Below, piece after piece: positions 24,753 to 33,645 of a stretch of 64,000 bases of DNA. The stretch lies in contig NZ_JTLD01000014.1 in the NCBI RefSeq assembly GCF_000798815.1, positions 1 to 64,000 of the forward strand, written 5' to 3'. The stretch comes from Alistipes sp. ZOR0009 (GTDB taxonomy: Bacteria; Bacteroidota; Bacteroidia; Bacteroidales; ZOR0009). The translations under genes and the position numbers were made by a program. Every line of letters begins with the position of its first letter. Positions within the stretch are counted from its first letter, which is position 1. Below the pieces are notes generated by a model. The model did not search any database. It saw only the letters and a program-made list of their open reading frames with translations, and had not been told where the DNA came from.

Positions 24753-25801
24753 TGGCTAAGATAGAACCTGGATTAAAAAAAGAGCTGGAGAAGTATGGAG
24801 CCGTAGATTTTACGGCCTGCTACAACTGCGGAAACTGTACTGCGGTATGCTCTTTATCTACCGAAGAGAACTCTTTCCCTCGTGAAATGGTTCGTTGCAG
24901 TACGTTGGGATTGCAGGATGATATCAAGTCTTCGCTTAAACCTTGGCTTTGCTACTACTGTGGAGAGTGTACGACTCATTGTCCTCAGAATGCGAATCCA
25001 GGTGAGTTGATGATGTCATTACGTCGGTGGCTTACTGCAAAGTACGACTGGACAGGGCTCTCAGGCTTACTCTATAAGTCGTTACCTGTTTCTATTGCGG
25101 CTATGGTAATAACGGCATTAGGTGTAATCGGATTAGCTTACTCTCAGAACTTTAATCAGGATGCGATTATGCACTTCGGACATTATTTCGAGATGTTTGC
25201 TATTGGGACTGTTTTTGCGGTTATTCTACTGCCTAACCTAGTTAGAATGTGGTGGTATGTGATAGGGAAACCGAAAGTGTCGGTTAGTACGAAGACCTAC
25301 CTTACGGCGTTTAAGGATCTTATAGTACATATGTTTACCCAAAAAAGAGCTTTAGGATGCGATGATAACCAAAAAAGATGGTTTGAGCATTTGATCTTAG
25401 TCGTAGGTTATCTATCGCTCTTATTCACAACGGTATTTCTGGATTGGTTTAAGTCGGAAAACCTTTTTGTAATCTTGCTCGGTTACATTCAGAGTACCGT
25501 TGTTTTTGTTGTTACCTTCGATTTTGTTGGAGGACGCATAAAAAAGAATAAAGAGGTGAATAAGCATTCACAACCTTCAGATTGGATGTTTGTGGTTTGG
25601 CTTTTTCTAATGGGACTTACGGCATTTCTGGTTAGGCTATTTATCGACTTCGATATTATAGAAAGCAACTTCTGGATGTACCTGTTTCATTTTATGGTGC
25701 TGGTACAATGGGCTGTAATTATTGTTCCATTTGGTAAATGGACGCATTTCTTGTACCGCTCATTTGCCATGTATTTTGAGGCGTTAAAGCAAACAAAGTA
25801 A
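24752..25801 (+). CDS. QmoC-like membrane subunit: HdrC-type ferredoxin fused to a cytochrome-b-like domain
   Basis: 349 residues from ATG 24752. The N-terminal third has two [4Fe-4S] motifs: CYNCGNCTAVC (Cys23, 26, 29, 33) and CYYCGECTTHC (from Cys67), as in HdrC. The remainder has six membrane helices (about 106-130, 140-170, 213-232, 240-262, 275-297, 300-330) with histidines in FGHYFEM, WFEHLIL, FHFMVL and WTHFLYR that could bind haem b, as in the HdrE/NarI part of QmoC. QmoC exchanges electrons with menaquinone. It is the last gene of the operon and is followed by a strong terminator. Confidence 0.9.
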   Translation: MAKIEPGLKKELEKYGAVDFTACYNCGNCTAVCSLSTEENSFPREMVRCSTLGLQDDIKSSLKPWLCYYCGECTTHCPQNANPGELMMSLRRWLTAKYDWTGLSGLLYKSLPVSIAAMVITALGVIGLAYSQNFNQDAIMHFGHYFEMFAIGTVFAVILLPNLVRMWWYVIGKPKVSVSTKTYLTAFKDLIVHMFTQKRALGCDDNQKRWFEHLILVVGYLSLLFTTVFLDWFKSENLFVILLGYIQSTVVFVVTFDFVGGRIKKNKEVNKHSQPSDWMFVVWLFLMGLTAFLVRLFIDFDIIESNFWMYLFHFMVLVQWAVIIVPFGKWTHFLYRSFAMYFEALKQTK

Positions 25802-25832
25802 GTTCCCATAATTAATTGCCTGTTATTAGTGT

Positions 25833-25877
25833 AAAGAGGTTGGAACGGAGTAATTCCGATGGCCAACCTCTTTTTTA
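25833..25877 (+). terminator. Rho-independent terminator of the Hdr/Qmo-like operon
   Basis: AAAGAGGTTGG and CCAACCTCTTT form an 11-bp stem followed by a T tract, about 30 bases after the last stop codon. Confidence 0.9.
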
Positions 25878-25892
25878 TGTAATGACAGCGAT

Positions 25893-25926
25893 AAAAAAAG
25901 ACAGCACCGTAAAGTGCTCTCTTTTT
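25893..25926. terminator. Bidirectional terminator after the efflux operon
   Basis: AGCAC and GTGCT form a short stem flanked by runs of A on the left and T on the right. It is just beyond the TetR stop on the minus strand. Confidence 0.6.
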
Positions 25927-25939
25927 ATTTATGAGATAG

Positions 25940-26596
25940 TTATAGAGAAGCTGTAATGGGCAACTGTATGTGGATGTTGGAGGAGGGGACACGGATATCC
26001 ACCCATTCTCTAAGTTTTTTTAAGCCAATAGGCGTGCAGTATCCTTTAAGGAGGTAGTATATTACGTTATTCTGTTGCTGTTGCGTTTCGAAAGAAGGCT
26101 TTAACAGGCAGTTAGATCGGGTAGTAATGCTTAATCCCGAAAGATACATTTGGCTTGCAAGCAGGGTGTTGAGATCGGATTCGAAGATGAATAAGCTGGT
26201 TCCCTTTTTAAAGAGAAATTGGGCAATTTCTACAAGATTGTCTAGGTGCTTCAAATAAACTTGTAAAAGAGCGTCCTTTTTTGCGGATAACCCGCTTTGC
26301 TCTATTAAGAAGTTGACATCGTTGTAGGTCTTTTTTATAACGTTCCCTACCATGATTAATGAAGATATGGGGTCTGGTTCGCTGCTCAGGTTGGCGCGTA
26401 TTTCGCCAATTTTATGCATTAGATGGTAGTCTATTACACTTTCTACCAGATGCATTTTGCTATCGAAATGGTTGTATAGCGTTTTTTTAGACACGCCAAG
26501 CTGCTCGACAATCTCCTCTACCTTGAGATTCCCGGTGGCGGAATTCAATAGTATTTGGGTTATCTTTTCGACGTAGTAAATTTTCTTCGATTTCAT
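25940..26596 (-). CDS. TetR-family repressor, last gene of the RND efflux operon
   Basis: 218 residues. The N-terminal 60 are the TetR DNA-binding domain (KITQILLNSATGNLKVEEIVEQLGVSKKTLYNHFDSK, quoted in part: VSKKTLYNHF is the recognition helix). The rest is a helical ligand pocket with no clear family. It is the last gene of a five-gene operon (outer-membrane channel, adaptor, RND pump, PG0541-like protein, TetR) and probably represses it; regulators usually lie first or divergent, so the position is unusual. Confidence 0.9.
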   Translation of the reverse strand: MKSKKIYYVEKITQILLNSATGNLKVEEIVEQLGVSKKTLYNHFDSKMHLVESVIDYHLMHKIGEIRANLSSEPDPISSLIMVGNVIKKTYNDVNFLIEQSGLSAKKDALLQVYLKHLDNLVEIAQFLFKKGTSLFIFESDLNTLLASQMYLSGLSITTRSNCLLKPSFETQQQQNNVIYYLLKGYCTPIGLKKLREWVDIRVPSSNIHIQLPITASL

Positions 26597-26607
26597 TAGC
26601 CGTTAGT

Positions 26608-26925
26608 TTATTCGAGGTTGCTTTTTTCTACAGCTACAATGTTTGCCTTAATAAGGTAGCCATCTTCGTCGCAGAGAGTTTGGTTATATCTATTGATGTG
26701 CTCAAATGTGGCCTCTGCCTTCTCGTTGCTGGTAAAGCATACAAATAGGGTGGAGCTGGTGTGCTCCTTCTCAATTCCAAACCAGCCGTCTTTCAGGTTG
26801 GTCGTTTGGTTATCGTCAAATTCGGCTGCTGTTATTGTGCTGTACATGCTTACACCCTCTTTTTTCAGGATGCTGGTTACCTGCTTTTGATCTTCGGTAA
26901 CGCATGAGATTATTAGTAGCTTCAT
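26608..26925 (-). CDS. PG0541-like transporter-associated protein
   Basis: 105 residues from ATG 26925; an upstream in-frame ATG adds 20 residues that do not look like coding. The protein matches a small Bacteroidota family found beside RND pumps (PG0541-like), beginning MKLLIISCVTEDQKQVTSIL. It has a ferredoxin-like alpha-beta pattern, similar in size to nitrogen-regulatory PII-type proteins, although no ligand loop can be assigned. It is 87 bases after the RND gene and 11 bases before tetR. Likely regulates or assists the pump. Confidence 0.8.
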   Translation of the reverse strand: MKLLIISCVTEDQKQVTSILKKEGVSMYSTITAAEFDDNQTTNLKDGWFGIEKEHTSSTLFVCFTSNEKAEATFEHINRYNQTLCDEDGYLIKANIVAVEKSNLE

Positions 26926-27012
26926 GTTTGTAGTGTGTTTAGGATAAGATAGAGGGCGCTGCCTGTTTGTAAGATTGCTATTCATTTTTTGTTGGCGGCA
27001 CCCTCTAGATAC

Positions 27013-30000
27013 TTATTGGTATTTATTTCTAACCATTCGGTAGTATAGTAGAGGAACAACCACCAGCGTGAGGAAGGTGGAGGTTACGGTTCCTCCAATT
27101 AGGGAGATTGCCAATCCTTGGAAAATGGGATCGAATAGGATGATAATCGCACCTAGGGCAACAGATCCTGCAGTTAGCAGAATGGGGGTTGTACGTACGG
27201 CTCCCGATTCTATGATTGACTGCTTTAGGGATATTCCTTCATTGAGCCTAATGTTAATAAAGTCGATAAGGAGTACGGAGTTTCTTACCATTACCCCTGC
27301 AAGAGCAATAAAGCCAATCATCGAGGTAGCGGTAAAGTAGGCGCCAAGGATCCAGTGTCCAAGTATTATCCCTATTAGCGATAACGGAATAGGAGCAAGC
27401 ATGATGACGGGGGCTCTAAAGTTTTGGAACCAACCGACAATGAGCATGTATATAACTACAATGGCTACCACAAATGCAATTCCTAGATCGCGGAAAACAT
27501 CGTAGGTAATTTGCCATTCGCCATCCCATTTAAGGCTGAAGTTACTTTCGCTTTTTGGTTGTTGGCTATACTCTTCCTTTAGGGTGTACCCATCTGGAAT
27601 CTTAATGTCTTTTAGTTTCTCCGACACTTTTGTCATGGCATAGAAAGGGCTTTCGAGCTTGCCAGCCATATCAGCAACAACGTAAACCACCCTTTTTTGA
27701 TCTTTGCGGAAAATGCTTTTATCTTTAATCTTGTTGGAAATAGTCACAAAGTCTCCAACAGGGAGTAGGTTGCCGTTTTGGCTCATGACCTTGAGACCCT
27801 TAAGGTCTTCCAAGTTCGACTTGTCGCTATCTGCTAGCTGCAACCGGATGGGAATGGGCGAGAAGTTTTCTGGCCTATTTAGCTTCCCAAGCGTTTGACC
27901 CGAAAGTCCAGCATTAAGGGTGCTCACTATTTGGGCAGGGGCAATCCCACTTCGTAGCGCCTTTTCCTTATCAATATCGAAGAAGTATTCCGGCTGGTTA
28001 TCCTCTACCATCCAGTCGATATCAGCCATCCCTTCGGTGCTGGCAAAAAGTGTTTTTACTTGTCGGGCAATTTCTATTTGCTGGCTATACTCTGGCCCGT
28101 ACACCTCGGCCACTACTGTTGATAAAACAGGAGGCCCTGGAGGAACTTCAACAATCTTGATGTTAGCGTTGTATTTTTTGGCAATTGCCTGTATGGAAGG
28201 TCTCATTGACTTAGCAATGTCGTGGCTTTGAAGGCTACGTTCCGATTTGTCGATAAGGTTTACTTGTATGTCTGCTACGTTATCGCCTTTACGAAGATCG
28301 TAATGTCTAACAAGGCCATTAAAGCTGATAGGGCCCGCCGTGCCAATATAGTTTTGATAGTTCTTAACAAGCGGTTGGCTGCCGACATACTGGGCAACTT
28401 CACGGGTTACGGCAGCAGTACGCTCAAGCGTTGTACCTTCTGGCATATCCACCACCACCTGAAACTCATTCTTATTATCGAAAGGAAGCATCTTAAGTGC
28501 TACACTTTTGGTGTAAAAAAGCATCATGGAGCCAATAAGCACGATGATGGTTCCAACCATGAATACCCATCGGTATTTTCTTGATTCTAGTAAGGGATTA
28601 ATGGTGGCCCTGTATAGTTTGTACATTGGCGACTCTTCGAGTTGCGTGCTGCTATCTTTTTTCTCCTTTTTTGATATGTGCTTGAGGAAAACATAGCCAA
28701 GATAAGGAGTAAGCGTTAGGGCAACTATCAGAGAGAACATCATGGCAATAGATGCGCCGATTGGCATTGGACTCATGTAAGGCCCCATCATACCTGTTAC
28801 AAACGCCATTGGAAGAATGGCTGCGACAACGGTAAATGTGGCAAGGATTGTTGGATTTCCCACCTCGTTGATAGCGTAGATTGCCGCCTGATAAAATGGC
28901 AGCTTGCGCATTTTAAAGTGGCGGTGCATGTTTTCTGCGATTATGATGGAGTCGTCCACTACAATACCTGTAATGAATACTAGCGCAAAGAGGGTTATAC
29001 GGTTTAGGGTATACCCCAAGAAGTAGTATACAAATAGCGTTAAGGCAAAAGTAACGGGAACAGAAAGGAATACAACCAGTCCGCCTCTCCATCCCATAGC
29101 CAGCATCACAAATAGCGTTACTATAACGATGGTTATAAAGAGATGTAGCAGCAGTTCCGACACCTTGTGGGAAGCCGTTTCTCCGTAGTTGCGGGTTATA
29201 TCAATATGGACATCGTCAGGAATAAGCTCCTTTTTTAGGGAGTTTACTTTGTTTATTATCTCATCGGATAGGTGCATGGCATCCGCACCTGCTTTTTTTG
29301 CGATGGATAGGGTTATGCCTTGGTATTCAGAAGGGTATTTGCTTAGGCTGTCGGCTGCTCCTTTTCCGTATCCAAAGTAGACGTATTGGCTTGGGGTAGA
29401 GGCTGCATCTTCTACGTTTGCAATCTGCTTAAGATAAACAGGAAATTGGCCGTTAGCACCTACAATAATGTTACCCACCTCTTCGGCGCTAGCAAGAAAG
29501 CTTCCTGTGACAACAGAGAATGCAGTGTCAGTCTTTAAAAGAGTTCCAGAAGACTGTTGGCTATTGCTGGCCTGTATCTGACGGGCTATGCTGAGAATGT
29601 CCACCCGGCTACCTTCCATCTTATCTTTGTCGGGGGTGATTCTAACTTCCTGACTTCTGCCACCGATAATCTTTATGTCCGAAACATCGCGAACTTTTTT
29701 TATTTCATTAGCCAATACTTCCGATAGCTTTCTTAGCTCGTAGTCGCTGTACTTTTCGCTCCATAGGGTAAGGCCAAGTACAGGAACATCGTCGATGGAA
29801 CGTGTTTTGATAAGCGGCATGGATATGCCTTGCGGCATCTTATCCATGTTCTTCATTATTTCGCTGTAGAGCTTCACTAGCGAGCGTTCTACATCCTCGC
29901 CAACGTAGAATTGTACTGTTAGCATGGTTTGCTCGTTCATGGAGGAGGAGTAGACGTGCTCTACGCCCTTGACGTTAGATACCACCTTTTCGAGCGGAGC

Positions 30001-30207
30001 TGCTACCTTCGTTTCTACTTCAGTAGGGGAAGCTCCTGGATAGGCTATAAAGATATCAGCAATAGGTATTGATATCTGAGGTTCTTCCTCTCTGGGTATT
30101 AGGTAGGTGCTGTATGCACCAGCTACCATTATGGCAACCATCAGCAGGATGGTAAGCTTCGATTTTATAAAGGTACTGGCGATGCGACCTGATAATCCTT
30201 CTTTCAT
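27013..30207 (-). CDS. RND-family inner-membrane efflux pump (AcrB/CusA superfamily)
   Basis: 1064 residues, normal RND length, with twelve predicted helices: one at residues 15-35, a block at about 340-530, one at about 545-565 and a block at about 890-1055, separated by two large periplasmic loops. The proton-relay helix reads FITGIVVDDSIIIAEN (adjacent Asp residues near 405). It is a member of the export superfamily rather than a protein-secretion RND. The gene lies 6 bases after the adaptor and forms a tripartite pump with it and the TolC-like protein. Substrate unknown; the absence of Met-rich metal sites favours organic compounds over copper or silver. Confidence 0.93.
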   Translation of the reverse strand: MKEGLSGRIASTFIKSKLTILLMVAIMVAGAYSTYLIPREEEPQISIPIADIFIAYPGASPTEVETKVAAPLEKVVSNVKGVEHVYSSSMNEQTMLTVQFYVGEDVERSLVKLYSEIMKNMDKMPQGISMPLIKTRSIDDVPVLGLTLWSEKYSDYELRKLSEVLANEIKKVRDVSDIKIIGGRSQEVRITPDKDKMEGSRVDILSIARQIQASNSQQSSGTLLKTDTAFSVVTGSFLASAEEVGNIIVGANGQFPVYLKQIANVEDAASTPSQYVYFGYGKGAADSLSKYPSEYQGITLSIAKKAGADAMHLSDEIINKVNSLKKELIPDDVHIDITRNYGETASHKVSELLLHLFITIVIVTLFVMLAMGWRGGLVVFLSVPVTFALTLFVYYFLGYTLNRITLFALVFITGIVVDDSIIIAENMHRHFKMRKLPFYQAAIYAINEVGNPTILATFTVVAAILPMAFVTGMMGPYMSPMPIGASIAMMFSLIVALTLTPYLGYVFLKHISKKEKKDSSTQLEESPMYKLYRATINPLLESRKYRWVFMVGTIIVLIGSMMLFYTKSVALKMLPFDNKNEFQVVVDMPEGTTLERTAAVTREVAQYVGSQPLVKNYQNYIGTAGPISFNGLVRHYDLRKGDNVADIQVNLIDKSERSLQSHDIAKSMRPSIQAIAKKYNANIKIVEVPPGPPVLSTVVAEVYGPEYSQQIEIARQVKTLFASTEGMADIDWMVEDNQPEYFFDIDKEKALRSGIAPAQIVSTLNAGLSGQTLGKLNRPENFSPIPIRLQLADSDKSNLEDLKGLKVMSQNGNLLPVGDFVTISNKIKDKSIFRKDQKRVVYVVADMAGKLESPFYAMTKVSEKLKDIKIPDGYTLKEEYSQQPKSESNFSLKWDGEWQITYDVFRDLGIAFVVAIVVIYMLIVGWFQNFRAPVIMLAPIPLSLIGIILGHWILGAYFTATSMIGFIALAGVMVRNSVLLIDFINIRLNEGISLKQSIIESGAVRTTPILLTAGSVALGAIIILFDPIFQGLAISLIGGTVTSTFLTLVVVPLLYYRMVRNKYQ

Positions 30208-30213
30208 GGTGTA

Positions 30214-31314
30214 CTATTTTATCGTCACAGGAGCTCCGTTATAAAGCTTTCCATTCGATTGAACAATGATTTTTTCGTTGGCTGCAACGCCGGATAGGAC
30301 TTCGATATTTGATCCGTAGCTTTTTCCTAGCCGTATCCATCGCAGAAGAGCAGTGCCGTTAGTGCTGATGGTATAAACGCCTGTAAGCTGATCCTTACGA
30401 ACGATGCTTGATTCTGGAATTAGTATTAGGTTCGCTTTTTGGCTAATAGCGGATGGTTTTCCTTCTATGGTGACGTTGGCGTACTGTCCAGAGAATAGGT
30501 TACTCTTTTCGGAAGAGGGTACATTAACCAGTATGTCGTATTGGCCACCTGAGTATAGCGATGAGGTGCTTAGTTCGTCGATCTTGGCTTTAAAAGTTTT
30601 GTTTATCGACTTAATGAATACCATAACAGGGTTGCCCTGTTTGATATTTCCTATAGAACTTTCGGGTAGTATGGCCTTTATTTGAAATACACCTTCTTGT
30701 TCAACGGTAAGAATGGGCATTCCAGGGGAAGCCATAGAGCCTTGGTCGGCCAGCTTTTGAGTTACAGTTCCTGCGAAAGGAGCGCGTAGTTGGGTGTAGG
30801 TTAGCATTGACGAAGCCTCGTTTCGCATCTGTTTGGCTGCCTCTAATCTCGACTTGGCGGAGGTGTATTGCAATTTCATGTTCTCCAACTCTTTTGTTGA
30901 GGCGCTTTGCTGATTATACAGCTGCTGGAAGCGTTCGTAATCCTTCTGGGCATTCGAGAATGCGGCATCAGCTTCGGCCACCATCGCCTGTGTCTGTGCC
31001 TTTTTGGCTTGGATATCTTGGCTCTCGATAGAGGCGAGAAGTTGTCCTTGTACTACATGGTCGCCCACTTTTGCGTGTATTTTGGTGATATAGCCCATTA
31101 GCTTTGTGCTGATGTTGGCGACCTGTTTTGCTTCCACTTTTCCGCTAACCTCGAAGTTGGAATTTTGGTTGGACGAAGGATAGCCTACCTCTACAGCAAT
31201 AGGGGTGGATTTGGAGGACGTGTTCTCCTGCGAAGCATTGGAGCACGAGCTAATACCTGCAACCATAGCAACGCTACTGGTAATTGCTGCTATGAATCTA
31301 AGTTTTGCTTTCAT
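30214..31314 (-). CDS. Periplasmic adaptor (membrane fusion) lipoprotein of the RND pump
   Basis: 366 residues from ATG 31314. Residues 1-24 are a lipoprotein signal (VAGISSC, lipid-modified Cys). Then come a beta-barrel/lipoyl domain (VGDHVVQGQLLASIES near residue 85), a helical hairpin (about 100-170, coiled coil rich in Q, A and E), the second lipoyl half (TQLRAPFAGTVTQKLADQG) and a membrane-proximal barrel. It links the RND pump to the outer-membrane channel. A start 27 bases upstream is possible but adds no useful sequence. It is the second gene of the operon. Confidence 0.93.
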   Translation of the reverse strand: MKAKLRFIAAITSSVAMVAGISSCSNASQENTSSKSTPIAVEVGYPSSNQNSNFEVSGKVEAKQVANISTKLMGYITKIHAKVGDHVVQGQLLASIESQDIQAKKAQTQAMVAEADAAFSNAQKDYERFQQLYNQQSASTKELENMKLQYTSAKSRLEAAKQMRNEASSMLTYTQLRAPFAGTVTQKLADQGSMASPGMPILTVEQEGVFQIKAILPESSIGNIKQGNPVMVFIKSINKTFKAKIDELSTSSLYSGGQYDILVNVPSSEKSNLFSGQYANVTIEGKPSAISQKANLILIPESSIVRKDQLTGVYTISTNGTALLRWIRLGKSYGSNIEVLSGVAANEKIIVQSNGKLYNGAPVTIK

Positions 31315-31347
31315 TGTTATATTTGATTTTACTTTATGCATGAGATG

Positions 31348-32679
31348 CTAGTTGTTAACAGAGGCCGTAAGAAAAAGAAGGTACGCTTGGGTGATATTTC
31401 GTTCTAGAATAGCCTGCTGAAGGTTGAGCTGTTGTTGGGCTAACTGTGATTGTGCTTGCAGGATGTCTGTCGTATTTACCAACCCCTTTTCGTACCTGTT
31501 GCGAAGAATGCGTAAGGATTCCTCCGATTGCTCTACGGCTTTTTTTTGCTGAATAATCTTGGTTTTGGCATCGTTTATGCCTCTTTGCGTTTTGGCAACC
31601 TCAAATGCGGCCTGTTCTTTTTGTTGAGCAAGTTGAACTTCTAGCTTGTTGGTTGTAAAACGTCTTTCGTTTATTTGATGTCGAGTCTGTAATCCATTAA
31701 AAATGTTCCATGAAAGTTGTACGCCAGTAAGGTAGGAGCCCGACCCGAGATTTTTAAGGTTTGGATTGTTGTACTGATAGGATGCAAATGCATTTATGCG
31801 AGGTAAAAAGTTTGCTTGGCTCGATTTTACGGTCATTTGTGAGGCCTCTATGGCGTTGGATAGCGCGATAAAGTCGGCACGGTTATCAGATAGCTGCGTG
31901 CTACCGTTGTTTGGGGCGTTTTCCCATTCGCCGATGGGGCTGTAGGTTGTACTAGAGGTGGCTCCAAGAAAGAGATCCAGATAGTCGGAGGCGTTTTGAA
32001 TGGTGCTGTTTGCTTCGGCAACTTTTGCTTCGAGGGTGGTAACTTGTACTTGCGCATTTAGGAGGTCAGATTTTTGGAGTAGCCCTTGCTTGTCCCTATT
32101 TTCTGTGAAGTTGTATGCGGACTGGGCGGTTGACAGCGCATCTTTTACAACTATTTGTGCTTGATAGGCAAACTGCAGCTGCATGAATGCTTTTTGAACT
32201 TCGAAGGTGATATACTCCTGTGTTCGTCGTGCTTTATATTTGTAGAGCACCGACTGTCTGTCTGCCGCTTTTCGCTGGTAGATCATGTCAACATTGAGAA
32301 TCGGCTGCTTGACCTCGAGCATGGCAACCGCGTTGTATGAGTTGGAAGGATGATTCAGTAACGTTGGGTTAAAATCGTTGGCTGTGATACTTTGCTGCTG
32401 CAGCTTAAATCCAAAGGCATTTAGGGGATTGTCGGTGGCAAATGCTGAATATGAAGCGCTCACCTGAGGCAGGTAGATGGCTAAGGTTTGCCTATGCTGT
32501 TCTTTTGCCACCTTCTCCTCGATAGCGGCTATTTGTAGCTCTTTGCTGTTTTTTAGAGCACGTAGAATGGCTTCATCTAGCGTTATTGAGGATGTTTGCC
32601 CATTAACCTTGGGCGAAAAGGTGATTAGTAGGGTTCCTATGCCTACCTTGATTGTCCGTAAAGTTGCTTTTCTTATCAT
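31348..32679 (-). CDS. TolC-family outer-membrane efflux channel
   Basis: 443 residues. A signal peptide (1-27, ending VNG-Q) is followed by two repeats of the OEP domain. Each has a long alpha-helical hairpin: LDEAILRALKNSKELQIAAIEE near the start and GLVNTTDILQAQSQLAQQQLNLQQ (quoted in part) near the end. It forms a trimeric channel for the RND pump and its adaptor, and is the first gene of the efflux operon. The Crp/Fnr gene at 32892 runs the other way, so the 212 bases between are a shared control region. Confidence 0.93.
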   Translation of the reverse strand: MIRKATLRTIKVGIGTLLITFSPKVNGQTSSITLDEAILRALKNSKELQIAAIEEKVAKEQHRQTLAIYLPQVSASYSAFATDNPLNAFGFKLQQQSITANDFNPTLLNHPSNSYNAVAMLEVKQPILNVDMIYQRKAADRQSVLYKYKARRTQEYITFEVQKAFMQLQFAYQAQIVVKDALSTAQSAYNFTENRDKQGLLQKSDLLNAQVQVTTLEAKVAEANSTIQNASDYLDLFLGATSSTTYSPIGEWENAPNNGSTQLSDNRADFIALSNAIEASQMTVKSSQANFLPRINAFASYQYNNPNLKNLGSGSYLTGVQLSWNIFNGLQTRHQINERRFTTNKLEVQLAQQKEQAAFEVAKTQRGINDAKTKIIQQKKAVEQSEESLRILRNRYEKGLVNTTDILQAQSQLAQQQLNLQQAILERNITQAYLLFLTASVNN

Positions 32680-32891
32680 TGTTTTTGTTGTTTCCTATAG
32701 TGAAAAAGTTTTTGGAACGGAAATGTTTGTTTTATAAATCATTATTTTCATTCTATCCCAATGTGCTGCAAAATTACGGAGGTGAAACTTTACGGTTAGG
32801 AACAATTGTTCCATATCAAAAAATGCTTGGGATGCTTTTGTTCGTTAGTTTTCCCTATTTTTATGTGCGTAATGAAACCCTATTTTACGTT

Positions 32892-33515
32892 ATGCTAGAA
32901 TCTATATTTACGGATAGCGAGCTGCTAGCGGAGATAAATAAGCTGTCGAGAATAAAGCGGTTTAGTGCTGAAGATGTAGTGCTATCGCCAGGGAATGAGA
33001 TAGTCTTTCTTCCTATAATTGTTCAGGGGGTGTTGCGTATACTTAAGGTAAACGATGATGGTGGTGAATTCTTCTTGTATCACCTTTACCCAGGTCAAAC
33101 CTGTGCCATGTCTATCAACTGCTGCCAAACAGGCGGGAAAAGCATGATAAAGATTGTGGCCGAGGAGGATACAGAGGTGGTTCAGATTCCTGTAAATATG
33201 GTAGATTCGTGGCTAAAATATCCTGAGTGGAAATACTTCATAAATGGCACCTTCGGTTTTCGATTCAACGAGCTGATTAACGTTATTGATCTTATAGCCT
33301 TTAGCAATATGGATAAGCAGCTTTATAACTACCTAGAGCAGCGGGCTAAGGCAAAAAAAAGCCGCTTGCTTAATATAACGCACAAGCAGATCGCAGACGA
33401 GATGCATACCCATAGGGAGGTTATTAGCCGTTTGTTGCGTACGATGGAGCAGAAAGGGTTGGTTAAGCTTGGGCGAAACACCATTTTGGTTGCTGAGGAT
33501 AAAAAAGGGGGGTAG
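32892..33515 (+). CDS. Crp/Fnr-family regulator divergent from the RND operon
   Basis: 207 residues from ATG 32892. An upstream in-frame ATG (32652) would add 80 hydrophobic residues that look like translated intergenic DNA overlapping the tolC start. Residues about 10-110 are the beta-roll domain (FLPIIVQGVLRILKVND, YHLYPGQTCAMSINCCQ). The C-terminal winged helix reads ITHKQIADEMHTHREVISRLLRTMEQKGLVKL, quoted across its length as two helices. Cysteines at CAMSINCC could sense redox state. It may regulate the divergent efflux genes. Confidence 0.87.
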   Translation: MLESIFTDSELLAEINKLSRIKRFSAEDVVLSPGNEIVFLPIIVQGVLRILKVNDDGGEFFLYHLYPGQTCAMSINCCQTGGKSMIKIVAEEDTEVVQIPVNMVDSWLKYPEWKYFINGTFGFRFNELINVIDLIAFSNMDKQLYNYLEQRAKAKKSRLLNITHKQIADEMHTHREVISRLLRTMEQKGLVKLGRNTILVAEDKKGG

Positions 33516-33555
33516 AGGCTACTATTCATTGCAGTTTGTTTCCCTGCTATAATAT

Positions 33556-33602
33556 AAAAGAGGTATTCCGTATGCATTTGTTGCAGGAGGAATACCTCTT
33601 TT
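33556..33602. terminator. Bidirectional terminator between convergent genes
   Basis: AAAAGAGGTATTCC and GGAATACCTCTTTT form a perfect 14-bp stem with A and T runs on the two sides, between the Crp/Fnr gene and the DUF2202 gene. Confidence 0.9.
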
Positions 33603-33645
33603 ACTGTTTGTTTCTTACAGTTTAAATAGATGGCCGATGATAATG

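Noticed and set aside
32652-32891. Upstream 80-codon extension of the second Crp/Fnr gene
   Set aside because: Hydrophobic residues without the family's N-terminus; it overlaps the tolC start. The domain begins at ATG 32892.
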